Source: Tethya wilhelma (Eukaryota; Porifera; Demospongiae; Tethyida; Tethyidae). From it: DNA of 64,000 nt. The DNA is taken from the NCBI GenBank assembly GCA_964030475.1, contig CAXIPT010000001.1:17644514-17708513 (forward strand), written 5' to 3'. Below, one piece after another: positions 22,273 to 33,700 of this stretch. The first letter of the stretch is position 1, and each line of letters starts with the position of its first letter. Both the position numbers and the translations under genes were made by a program. The notes beneath the pieces were generated by a model that saw only the letters and a program-made list of their open reading frames with translations, made no database searches and was not told where the DNA came from.

Positions 22273-23793
22273 CCACCTTGAGCATTCTGCTGTGGTCCAC
22301 CATTAGCCACATTGCCTCCTCCCTGCTGCTGCTGCNTGGTGTCAACTTGCTGGCTAGAATAAGAAGTAAGCTACACACACACATCCAACTCAAACCTTGG
22401 GCATTCTGCTGCGGTCCACCATTAGCCACGTTGCCTCCTCCCTGCTGCTGCTGTTGCTGCTGTTGGTTGGGTTGGGGGGCCCCTGGCCTCCTCTGCCCCC
22501 CGAGTCTTGCAATGACGGTGCGACTGAGGACGTCCATCCTACAGGTGGGACAGGACTGCTGCCTCTGGAACCACGAGTGGAGGCAGTGGGTGTGGAAGAT
22601 GTGGTTGCAAGGGAGCTTCTTGCACTGAGAGACCATTTCCTCTCGACAGATGATACACACGTTGTTGACGGAGTCCAGCTCCTCAGCAGTGGCATCAGGA
22701 TACCTGCATAGGACACAATTAACTTTAGGACAACTTTGCAGGCCAACTATAAACAGTCCTAGAAGCCTAGTCCTGTTTCCAAGTAGCTATTTCTCCTTTT
22801 ATTGGGAACAAGTACCTATGTAAAAGGCTAAACTGTTCATCTAAAAAAAACTTTCAAACTAACTTAAACTTTATAAGTAGACAATGAGGGGAAAGAGGGC
22901 TAGGTGCTGCATGAACTTACAGAGTGTTGAGGTTCCTAATGGCTTGATGGGAGGAGATGACATCAGTGATACTCTTCTGGAAGTTCCTACAACCACACAC
23001 ATACACACACAATGAATTATCACACACTACTGTATCAGAGTAAGGTGCTCAGGCATTGGCTCACTTGGCTGTCATATAGACCCTCCTGGCGATGTGGAGA
23101 GGGATGAAGAGCACGTAGAGCATGAAGGCCATGTAGCTCACAAACAATAACAGTTTGAAAAAACCTGGAAATAAGAATAACCTAAACATCAATCTTGAAA
23201 TTATTTCATGCACAAACAAACAGATCAAGGTCACAGAATTTGAGTGCAACTGGCACAGGAACAGAACAAGAGTATGATGAGCTGTGGTGTCTCCCTTACC
23301 TAGTACGATGTCGACATAACGCATGTAGATGGTCTTGTTCTCCCAGGGGTTCTCACTCTGGAGGTCCACGGTGTGCAGGATGTAGCGGGTGAGGATACTG
23401 ATGGCACTCAGGAACATTATGGCATACTGAGAGAGAGGGAGAGCAAAGGTCAAAACACAGTAGTAGTACAGTGTGAGCAAGACAAGGAGAGGTGACTATT
23501 TACATTGGCTGGACAACTTGGAAACTAGCATTCAGTGCCAGACAAACTACACCAGTATACCAGTCTATTGAACTGTACACCCTTTCACAATTGCCAACAC
23601 AACAGAGGAGTGAATAGCACAATGATATCGATGTCATCTTTAATCATATACTTAGTTTCCATGTCTTCACTTACATAACAGTAGTCCTTAGCCATTTCAA
23701 GTTTATTGTACATGCAGTATGTCTATGGTGAAATGACCTAGCTTGATGTCTAGACTAAATTCCCCAAGCACTGTCACACAATGTTCATGAGTG

Positions 23794-23834
<41 letters not shown>

Positions 23835-25064
23835 CAAGACCAAACACAATCTCCACAGATGGTCCTCGTGACATGAGGCTGTTCCAGGACTGACGCATGA
23901 AGAAGACGTCCACTCCAAAGAGGAAGAGGAGAAGGAGGACGGCCCTCACATGAAACAACCACCCAATGAGGGGACTCCGCTCCATCTGAGGGATCACATG
24001 AGTGTCACATGATTTATAGCTGAACTACAAATACTGCAACTGCACAATTGAAGTAAACTGGTTATAGTATCAATTCCATTGGACTATAATCGAGTTAGCA
24101 ACCTTGCTAGCCTGACTCACTTCTTTGGTGAGTCTGGCTAGCAAGATTATCAAGTCAGTATGCTCTAATGACCAGTGTCCTAAATCTGCAGCTAATACAG
24201 TGATTAGGTTATATGTCTAGAGATTCAAATGGTGTTGTTCAGGACAAGTTATGCTTCCACATTCACACACATCTACATTAATTTGCACTCAACATTGTTA
24301 TGCATAAACTGGCTTCAATTTGTTGTCTGCTACAGCATAGATTATATAATCTATGGCTACAGAAATATATAAGATTTGTACCGTAATTTGACTAATATTC
24401 ACATCGGGAAAATTTTTGAACACGTCACCATGTGCAAAAATTAAACAACCCATTAGCAATATTAATGCAGATGCTATGTAAGTACGAAATTAAACACGCA
24501 AAAATATAACATACAGAATATTTTCAAGTGAAAATATCTCAAACTACGGTATTAATTTGTTTCAAGACGAATCCTAATGATGTATGTACCACTTTATCAA
24601 TGCTTACATAGTCGATTCTGTCGGCCGCCAACCAATGAAAACTCTTCGCTATGAACAGTGACATCACTGTGGTAACGAACCCTACACTCAGCTCGTGATG
24701 AAAGGCAGCTAAGAGAATGAACGTCTCGAGAATGGCATACCAGAGACTCTCGATAAGGTGCTGTGAGTGGTTTGAGGATGTGTGTGCATATAAAATATCA
24801 AAACACATCTCCAAATTTTGTAAATTATAAAATCACTTCCTACTTTACCTCGACCTCAGCTGCTCTGAGAGTACCAAAGAATAAATTCTTGAGTCCGATA
24901 CAGAGCATCCACAGGAAGACAAAGGCCTGGAGGTAAAGAACACTCAAGCTCCTGTTTGAGTTGAGTAGGTAAACCATTGTCGGGTAGAACTGCTGCTTCT
25001 TGACGTAGGCATTGCTTATCACCAGTGCTGAGAGCGCTGTAATGCCCAACGTAGCCAATAACAT
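20096..25064 (-). CDS. SYVN1: SYVN1/HRD1, ER-associated degradation E3 ligase
   Basis: The start is ATG 25062-25064 and the exons include 24849-25064, 24608-24760, about 23833-23984, 23299-23432, 23068-23166, 22919-22987, about 22393-22704, several proline-rich exons at 21600-22140, 21064-21245, and the last exon from about 20690 to 20096. HRD1 is the multi-spanning ER E3 that ubiquitinates retrotranslocated misfolded proteins. Seen here: multiple hydrophobic helices (QFYPTMVYLL, then HLIESLWYAI, SFHWLAADRIDY, VDLQSENPWENKTIYM), the RING-H2 (CIICREEM, CNHIFHTHCLHSWF, CPTCRMDV), Gln- and Pro-rich cytosolic linker, and the conserved tail helix (LKALEGMERSNVEARI then LNQYSTVMATLG). An acidic tract and RQRRLQRF close the protein. 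The exon after the RING is present twice around the N at 22336, which is best read as an assembly artefact. Confidence 0.9.
20727..20890. mobile_element. Degenerate inverted-repeat element
   Basis: AATATTGACGGGAATAAAAT at the left and its approximate complement near 20860-20885 (CTGCCAATATTAAAATCCGCC) form an imperfect inverted repeat in a SYVN1 intron. It resembles the TACCGTAAACATGGAAATAT family (46034-46238, 57457-57677) but lacks clear TACCGTA ends. Confidence 0.45.
21347..21516. mobile_element. MITE, TACCGTATAGCGGG family
   Basis: TACCATATAAGGGGAAAGTT to ACTTTCCAACTATACGGTA, an imperfect inverted repeat in a SYVN1 intron. Confidence 0.65.
22163..22452. repeat. Direct duplication across a single N
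   Basis: The block GGTGTCAACTTG-TTGGCTAGAATAAG, a CA run, and the exon part encoding a Gln-rich stretch and NGGPQQNAQG occurs at 22163-22335 and again at 22337-22452, with an N at 22336. The copies differ by CA-run length and a few substitutions. Two haplotypes placed end to end explain this better than a real duplication. Confidence 0.7.
24379..24551. mobile_element. MITE with TACCGTA termini
   Basis: TACCGTAATTTGACTAATAT at the left and its complement ending CTACGGTA at the right, in a SYVN1 intron. Confidence 0.55.
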
Positions 25065-25763
25065 TCTTATTTCGAATCAAAAAGACACAGCTCTTTTGTT
25101 CTCTCTTTTCTTCACAGTCTGTGACTGGTCAATGCATCAACTCGTGTGTGGCAATCTGATTGGGCGAAAGTTATCACGTGACTTAGAAGGATATCCCTCA
25201 CTCAACAAGCTACCCACGTGGTCTACAGCTGTGTGTTTTTTTGCTTCTCCAGCTTCTCTGAGCTTCTGTCAAGACTTTTGCACCGTTTTATGATCTTTTC
25301 TCTCCCAAGTAGACGGCTGNCAAAAAGCACGTGAAGACAAAGAAACCAAGTTTATTCGTTCAAGAATCAGCTTCTGAAAGCGAGCGGTCTTCGAGAAAAG
25401 TCGTTCCAAGATAGAAGAAGAAGAAGAAGAAGAAAAAGAAGATGGAGAAAATTGGAGGTTTGGTATACTTTAGTTTGATACTTTAGCGATGGTTTTAGGC
25501 TATGTTTTTAGGCTCGATAGAAAGAGAAAAGGCTAAATAGTAGCTTAAGAAGCCTTTTAGTGCCAAGCGCTCAGTTTTTGCAGAGTTATTCGCGTGAATA
25601 TTTGTATTGCGCTAATGGGCCATCCGTGCCATTCCTATGTACCCAGTACTACCGTACTGGGAATATAATTTGTGGCTTACATCATATAAATAATTATAAT
25701 TGATATGCACATTATAATATTATGATAATACAACAACTGCATGCAACAACACATACTGCGTAC
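25065..25763. other. SYVN1 upstream region and scaffold join
   Basis: A TCACGTGA palindrome lies at about 25175-25182, some 110 bp upstream of the SYVN1 ATG, and is a candidate promoter element. A single N at 25320 marks a join; sequence beyond it need not be adjacent in the genome. A GAA-rich stretch at 25416-25445 and a fragment related to the repeat end at 44940-44966 (CATTCCTA at 25631-25640) follow. No confident gene between 25065 and 25763. Confidence 0.5.
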
Positions 25764-27364
25764 CAGTTCTTTTCCTGACCAGTCAAAGATTCCATCATCT
25801 TCATATCCCTTTCTATCAAGCAAATTTTGAAACAAATTTCTCAAATAGGTGTAGTCAGGCCTCTCGGTGAACTTTAATCTTTGTACATAGTGCAAATATG
25901 TAGAAAACTCAACTGCCATAAGAGAGGAAGTTTGATCAGAGAGTAATTATTTTACTCACAATATTTCTGTACATGTGTAAACACTTGTTAATTTACCAGG
26001 GCAATTTTGGCAGAGAACTTCTATGGACGTTGATCTTGTTGCATCTCTAACATTTTCATATGTCTTTTTCTGTGTGTGGCTTAGGTCTTGCCATGGAAGA
26101 TTACCTCCTAAGAAATATAGCAGAATGTATCCTACTGCCTCTAAGTCATCTCTACGACTTTCTGTTGTGGTCCTGGCAGCACCAAAGTCAATAATGTGTA
26201 CAGTGTTTTGACTTGCTGTATTGTAGTGACCCATCAGCAAGTTTTCAGGTTTTATATCTCTGTGTACTATGTGTTTGTTGTGCACAGATTCAACTCTTGT
26301 TACCTAAAGTGCATGCACATGTGCAATCAGGGCTACAATTAATGTGAATCTGAAGTCATTATGCCGATTGGAGATCATGACAAGTACTTACCAGTTGTAT
26401 GGCTATCATCAGTACTGTCTTGAGTGAGAATGATCTACCACAAAGGTCAAATAGCTCCTCTAAATTTGGACCTAACAGTTCTAGGACCAGAGCATTGTAT
26501 TGGTAGTGACCGATGTCACTAGTAAGAATACATTGACCATAGTAGTAGGCCCTTGGTATACCAACTGTACGTGTGTGCGTGTGTGTGTGTGCGTGTGTGT
26601 GTATGCATGTGTGTGCGGTGTGCGTGTGTGTGTGTGTGTGTGTGCATATGTGTGTGTGTGTGTTTGTTTGCCATTGCCTAGCAATCAAAGCTTTTATCTA
26701 TAGGCAAATTATATAATATTGCCAGTTACTGGATTGGTGGAGGTGACAATAGAGTCCTTAGGGGTCACAGGAGATCAGTGGCAAACAACACTAAAGTCCA
26801 TCTGGTTTGAGAATGCCGGTAGAAAAAATTGAATAACTTTCTAAATATCCAACCAATTTCAAAATTTCAAGCACCATTGGAAAGCGCTCGTTCTCCCTGT
26901 TCCTTTGGTTGCTTTTCCAGCTTCTTACACCTTACCAGTCAAAAGTTAGCTATTTTGCCCCATATAAAAAGTATTGTCATTATTTCACTTCCGGCGGCAT
27001 TCTCAAACCAGATGGACTTTAGTTACAAATATGTGGCACTCAACCATGCATGCATTGAGTGTCCCCCACTTAAGGGTCATGCAACTATTATTGTGTTAGC
27101 TAATTATAGGCATCATTAGCTATATATGCATTAAATAATTATGTACTGACTTGTGCAAATTCTTTACCTGTATTCATTAATTTTTTTGTGTAATAAATAT
27201 ATTCAACTTGTAACTGGGATACTGGGATGTTGACAGTGGCTTGTTCCTGGTGAAAGTACAGTTATACATAAAGATTATTAGTATTATATATAAATATATA
27301 AAATAATTTATCACTACTATACTCACAAGTTTGATTGCTATGAGTTCATTATTTACATTTATCC
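25764..27364 (-). CDS. CK1-like kinase domain without activation segment (partial)
   Basis: Five exons chain in phase on the minus strand: about 27327-27364 (ELIAIKL, the ATP-binding lysine), about 27168-27245, about 26398-26565 ([11 protein letters not shown] to [12 protein letters not shown]), about 25998-26304, and 25764-25918. The core is casein kinase 1: [18 protein letters not shown] and [18 protein letters not shown]1 normally has about 40 residues between DFG and RRDDLE, including the GTARYAS segment; here only about 8 separate them in one uninterrupted exon, so the activation loop is missing. I cannot find the glycine-loop exon upstream, and the open donor after FDWSGKEL shows that the gene continued downstream. 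The locus lies on a piece bounded by Ns at 25320 and 27934, so both ends may be lost in assembly. Close paralogue of the kinase at 43.3-46.9 kb. Confidence 0.7.
26574..26664. repeat. (TG)n interrupted microsatellite
   Basis: TG run with GC and CA interruptions next to a splice acceptor of the CK1-like fragment. Translated frames over it are artefacts. Confidence 0.85.
26790..27023. mobile_element. MITE, ACTAAAGTCCATCTGG family, copy 1
   Basis: Starts ACTAAAGTCCATCTGGTTTG and ends with the complement CAAACCAGATGGACTTTAGT; 234 bp, non-coding. Related copies lie at 35591-35736 and 37751-37975 in a TDRD9 intron. Confidence 0.85.
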
Positions 27365-28010
27365 CTGGAAAAAAAATGCAATTGTTGCTCAGTGACTTAT
27401 AGTTAACAATATTATTATTAAGTACATGACACTATGATTTAGATATGTGACGTGATCATGAATGATGATAATGATATACAAGGTGAATTCTGGGTTGATA
27501 TATAGTATACTTTGGTATAAAAGGACAACTATACTGGAATAGAAGCCTGCATGTAGGTACACTATTAACATAGATTGAGTGCATGCAGCAACTGGTGTCC
27601 AACTATGGGTACTGACCTAGCTGGTTTTTCATTAATCCCACTGTTGCATTGTCAGGGGTGTTTATAGATCTGACTAGCTACCTGAGTTACTACTACTATC
27701 ACTGAGATCAGCATCAGAAGGTGCATGGTATTTGCTTTAACAAGCATGAGGAGGAGCTTTGAGACAAATAGCATTGTAGTGGTGTTGATGGTTTTGGTTC
27801 TTTTTCCTGACTACTGGGGTAGTAGTCTCGCTAGCCAGACTCTCCGCAGGGAAAGGGAGAGTCTGGTGAATTGCGTATACTACTTTTTGTTCCCTGTTAC
27901 CAGAATCTGGTAACACCGCAATGTGTATTGTAANGAGTGAGTGAGTGAGTGAGTGAGTGAGTGAGTGAGTGAGTGAGTGAGTGAGTGAGTGAGTGAGTGA
28001 GTGAGTGAGT

Positions 28011-28041
<31 letters not shown>

Positions 28042-28087
28042 GCTAGAGAAAAGATTTTAATGGTTGTCCCTTCTTTCTTTACTGTAG
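27365..28087. other. Intergenic with scaffold join and (GAGT)n
   Basis: AT-rich to 27700, then a short region with an inverted pair of CTAGCCAGACTCTCC and GGGAGAGTCTGG (27836-27863), typical of a small fold-back element. A single N at 27934 is followed by a GAGT/GA microsatellite to 28041 and then by the first visible TDRD9 exon. The N is where the 5' half of TDRD9 was probably lost. Confidence 0.6.
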
Positions 28088-28336
28088 GTATGGACGTGGT
28101 GACTTCATTCACGGGACTGTGCTGGTGTTTCTTCCTGGTCTCCCAGAGATCAAGGAGATGGAGAGCAGACTGGAGTGCAGTGAGCTGAAGAAGAGGTGAG
28201 TAGCAGCAGCTGCATGGATACCACATTGCAATTGGCCATGGTCCCACTACTATGGGAGTGGCCTCTGGTGCAAGATAAATACCCCTTCCCCCTCAAAATA
28301 ATAGAAAAAAAGAAAGAAAAAAAAAACCAGAAAGCC

Positions 28337-28371
<35 letters not shown>

Positions 28372-29974
28372 ACTCATCCGCAGTCTAACCATTCTGTTAC
28401 TCCACTCTTCCATTAATGCTGAAGAGCAAAATAAGGTGTTTTACAAACCGGATGTTGGAAAAAGAAAGGCAAGTCACCTCATGCTATGCATGTATCACCC
28501 TGCCAGCTGCCTTCTCACCATCTAGGTTATCCTAGCTACTAACATTGCAGAGAGCTCCATCACTGTTCCCGATATCAAATTTGGTGAGTACATCCCTTTC
28601 ATTATTCTAATTAAAACACACTGTATTGGTTGCTATGCACCATGCACATGTGCAGTGATTGACTTCTGCCTTGTGAAGCAGCTGATGTGTGATCCTGACA
28701 CCAACTACACCTGCCTCCGCACCGTCTGGTGCTCCAAGGCCTCCCTGGACCAGAGGAAGGGAAGAGCTGGTCGTACCTCCTCGGGAAGATGCTACAGACT
28801 GATTACTAGGGACTTCCTCGGGAGAAACATCCCTAATTACAGCACACCTGAGATGCAGGTATAAGTTCGAAGATACCAGCTGTGCCCTCCTCTGTAGGTT
28901 AGGTTTCTCACTGTGTACATGTAGCGCTGTCCTTTGGAGTCTTTGGTGCTCAAAGCCAAGAAGCTCGACTTGGGGGAGCCACGAGCCATTCTGAGCTGGG
29001 CTCTTCAACCACCTTCCTTGAACGACATTGAGAGAGCCATCCTCACACTAAAGGAGGTATATAGTTACTTATAGTAGCTTGATGCATACAGTACTGTTCA
29101 CTGTTCACTGTAGGTTGGTGCCATCTCCGTCACTCACGGTGGAAAGGTCAACCCCTACGATGGTGACCTCACCTTCATAGGAGAGGTGTTGGAGACCCTT
29201 CCTGTGGACGTGAGGCTGGGGAAGCTGCTCATCCTCGGTCACGCCTTTGGCTGTCTTGAGGAGTGCCTCATCATTGCGGCTGCTCTCTCTCTAAAGAGCT
29301 TCTTCACCAGTCCTTCGGCTAACGATGAGATGAAGGGTTATAGGTGGGTGTGGCTTGGTTAGTAGATAGTCACATGAGCACACAGTATGTCATGTGAGAG
29401 ATCATGTGATTGATGTATTCAGGTCAAAGATGTCGTGGGCAAGTGGTTCATTCTGTGATTGTGTGGCTATTGTCAATGCTTACAAGGTAAATATAAAATG
29501 TGTCACGTTTTGTGATGTACCGTATAGCGGGAAATTTCGTATTTTTCGTATGCCATTCGATTATGTGAAAATTTAACTTCTGGATTTATTTTATACGAGT
29601 GTGTGCCGTGTATACGAAATTTAAAACTCCAAAAAAAATTTCTGTCGCGTTTTTAACGATTTATACAAAATTTTGAACCAACGAAAATTTCCCGCTGTAC
29701 AGTATTCTGTTGACAAACGCGCAATACACGTACATACACAGAGCTAGTATCTGAACGTGGCACCCAGATTTCACTAGAAACAAAACAAAAAAATGTCACT
29801 GAAGGTTATAGAATGTCATAAAATATCTCGCATTATATTTTTAGTAACAAAACAGCGCTTATAATAACTTCTTCCTTTCCTTCTCAGTTCCTTTAAAAAC
29901 GTCTTACTTGTTGCATTGTTGCTGAGAGTTTTCAGTTAAGTCCATACCTGTCCAAAAGTTTTTTTATCCCTACT

Positions 29975-30019
<45 letters not shown>

Positions 30020-30065
30020 NNNNNNNNNNNNNNNNNNNNNNNNNNNNNNNNNNNNNNNNNNNNNN

Positions 30066-30111
<46 letters not shown>

Positions 30112-30743
30112 CTGAGTATGCAATTTGACACTAGATGTGGTTACACTGTTGTGAGAATGCTGGGTCTAATTGATGGGTGTTGGGGGTTAAACTGTAGGTC
30201 CCAGGCAAGCACATGGTTTTTAGAGAAGATTCTAGAATTGATAAGTCTTGGGATAAAACTAGTCAAACCAGTCATACCATTCAGTATTTCAAGTTTAAGC
30301 ATTACTGACTACTCTTCCAAAATGAAGTTACAGCAAAGATCTTCAATTACAAAAAGATAAGTGCATTTTTAACTTTGTAATGTCTGTGTTTGTGAAATCC
30401 CTTGAATCCCATCACTAAATACCCGGGCTCCTACATAGGGGAGCGGTCCCGCCTTCTCCATAGCACTCCATTCAGTCGGAAGCTAAGGGACCGAAACTGG
30501 TGGTTTGCAATGATTGGACAAAGGTGCTTCCCTGATGACCGGGAGATGGATTCAGACTAAAAATTTTTTTGCTCTGTTTAGTGTTTGTATAATCCAAAAA
30601 AGTGTGAAGATTGTTTGGTATAAAGTAAGAGCATATGTCCCTAGTGTAGCTCGGAGGTTCAATCGACAAAGTCCTTCCCGCCCTTTGGTTTGTTCCAGGC
30701 AGTCCTGGAATGACCCCTTCCACTTTCCCCCTCCCCCCAATCT

Positions 30744-30778
<35 letters not shown>

Positions 30779-33700
30779 CCCCAATCCTCTCCAGGAGTGG
30801 CTAGGCAACAAGCTGAACAGTTGGAGGCACCACTACTCCTCTGTGAGGAATGCCGAGAAGGAATGGTGCAGACGTAACCTCATCCACAAGAACACCATCA
30901 ACGAGGTCTCTGAGCTGGTGAAGGAGCTGACCAGCCGACTGGCCCAGTTCAACATCAGACCAGTCAAGAGGGTCGTATCTAGGTGGGTACTATAGATAGA
31001 GTTGTAAACTAATAGATGGATTTATATCATTGTTAGTAAATTCCTAATTCTATTCCATGTAGGCATGACTCTGGCATTGAAGACTTGCTCACTCTAAAGG
31101 TAAAAACAGAGAGTCAGTGGTGTAGCCAGGAGGAGGCCCCTATCTTTCCCTTGCAAAGTTTAGGCTCTGGACTATAAATAGACTATTTTTTGAGTACTTA
31201 CTTTAGCAACATTGCTTAGCTGTCATCTTTGGGTAGAATGTTGTCCAGAATAACTTGGGGAAAGCTTTTTTTATGCATGGTTACTTACCATTCATATATA
31301 TCTACATGTATGTATACTTGTCCAGTTGGTGTTGTGTGGCGCCTTCTACCCCAACTACTTCCGCTGGGGAGAATGTGACGAGGAACAGAATCAGAAGATC
31401 ATGTCTGGCCACAACTTGACCACTACAGTCATGGTACGTATTATTATGACAATTGTACACCTTTTCAGTATTCTATTCAATGCCCACCCTTATCCCTCAC
31501 TGTGTGTCCACCAGGTTAGTGGACTGCCCCCAGATGGCATGAAGTACGCCAGACAGATTTGCTCCTTGTTCAATGACTGTGGCAAAGGAAAGGCACTTCA
31601 CTTTCAGGGATCAAAGTACACATGCCAATATTGTATTAATATTTTAAATAGGGAATAAAAGAAGTTCATAAATAATAAATAATCAATAATAAATCAAATG
31701 ACTTTTTAAGAAAATTTCTTGCTCTTGTTGATTTCCCTATCTCTCTCTCTCTCTTACAGGGTGTACGTTGAGTTTGAGAGGCCCCACCCTGACCACCATC
31801 ATGCCATGAGTTCAGCCGTCCAGCCTGTTCTGGAGTCGGTCTACCTTGCTCTTAAAAAGAGGCACGACAGGAGGAAGATGTGCCTCTACGAACAGAGAGA
31901 CTCCTCGCGAGACGAGGATCTTCAACGAAAGCCCAGTCCAAAGGTCGTGAGCGATCCTGGAGTGGTGTTGGTGAAGCGTGATCTCCCAGACTCAGGAAGA
32001 TACCAGATCGTGGTCACCGAGGTCAGCTTCATGACTCACATTTAGAAATGGCTGCTAGAAGTTTCCTAGCCAACCTTGTCTATCTACTTGATCTAGTAAT
32101 CTAGTGATCAATTATTATTAGCCTCGTAAACCAGGCCCTCCCCGCTCTCTGTGCATTACTAAGCACGGGCAATAAGCATAATGGGGAAGGTACTATCAAT
32201 AGGTGCTTCATAGCAAGATTTATTTTTAATCAATCTTTGTAGCTTGTTGTGTCCTCCGTAGATCATTGATGCTAGCCACTTCTGGGCCCAGTTCAGTGAC
32301 TCTCACACTCACTATCAGCTCCGCGAGCTCATGACCTCCATCTCAAGACGAGCCCTTGTGCCTCTGGTCACCAGCGCAGGGAAACTCCCAGGAACCTACT
32401 GTTTGGCCAAATTCTCTGAGGATGGTTGTTACTACCGAGCCAAAGTGGAGAACTACAACAAGTACACCGACCACGTTCAGGTCAGCACACACTATAGATT
32501 AGCAAAGTTTTGGCATTAAAATATTTTTGCCACTATATGATTGGCAAAATTAAAACATAAAGATTGATATGTGCAGAAAGATTAAAAGATTGATGCGTGG
32601 AAAATGATCAAAAGATTGATTTGCATGGAAAATGAACATCCTGGCCTCAGACTTTAATGCATGCAGACAAAATCGAAGAACATTGAAAGAGCTAGAGCTG
32701 GATGCACACACAATTACAGCATACTACTACTATAGTCTCACGTAGCCAGCCCCTCTCTTAATATTCGCTCCGCATGCACGCTCCGCGAAAGAGAGGAGCG
32801 TGCATGCGGAGCGAATATTAAGAGAGGGGCTGGCTATGCGAGACTACTACTACTACAGATCGAAAAGTTCTACAATATAAGTTTCTGTAGAATTAGATCA
32901 ATTTTACGTTGTGATTCAAGCATTCTTACATTGTGATTGATGCAAAAAGAATCACTACATCCTTGTGATACCTGCAAAAACCATTACATCATTCTTACAT
33001 CATACTTGATTCTGTGCAGGTGTTGTATGTGGACTATGGCAACGTGGAGTGGGTGCCTCGGGACTGTCTCTGTGAGATGGCAGAGCTCGAGGCCCACCTT
33101 CCCATGCAAGCCTTCGAGTGTTTCTTGACGGGGGTGAAGCCTGCCTACAACCCCCAGTGCTCCGATGGGCAGTGGTCCAGGGAGGCTGCCCTGAGGTTCA
33201 GAGAGCTGTGCATTAATAAGAATCTCATTGCTATGGTATGAGTGGGGTTTGTACAAAATTACACTATTTGATCTCTCCCACCCATATATATAGGTGGGAT
33301 ATAGTGTGGGGGGTACCCTAAATCCCTCCTATATATATGGGCGTACCCCACGCTAAATATCCCACCCATATATATGGGCGGGATTTAGCGTAGGGGTACG
33401 CTATTTTCCTCCTATATATATAGGAGGGATTTAGTGTAGGGGTACGCTATTTTCCTCCTATATGTATGGGAAGGATTTAGCGTAGGGGCACACTATTTTC
33501 CTCCTATATTCATATGGGAAGGATTTAGCTGGATTTAGCATAGGGGTATGCTAACCCTCCAGTTTTTATTGTAACATGAAGTGACTGGGATTTATAGTGC
33601 AAGTGGTTACACTTTTGCTCATTCAGTTCTACAATGGTAAGGGGGATTTTAGTGTAATTAACAATTCTAGACCCACTGATTAGGGAAAGGATGTTATTTA

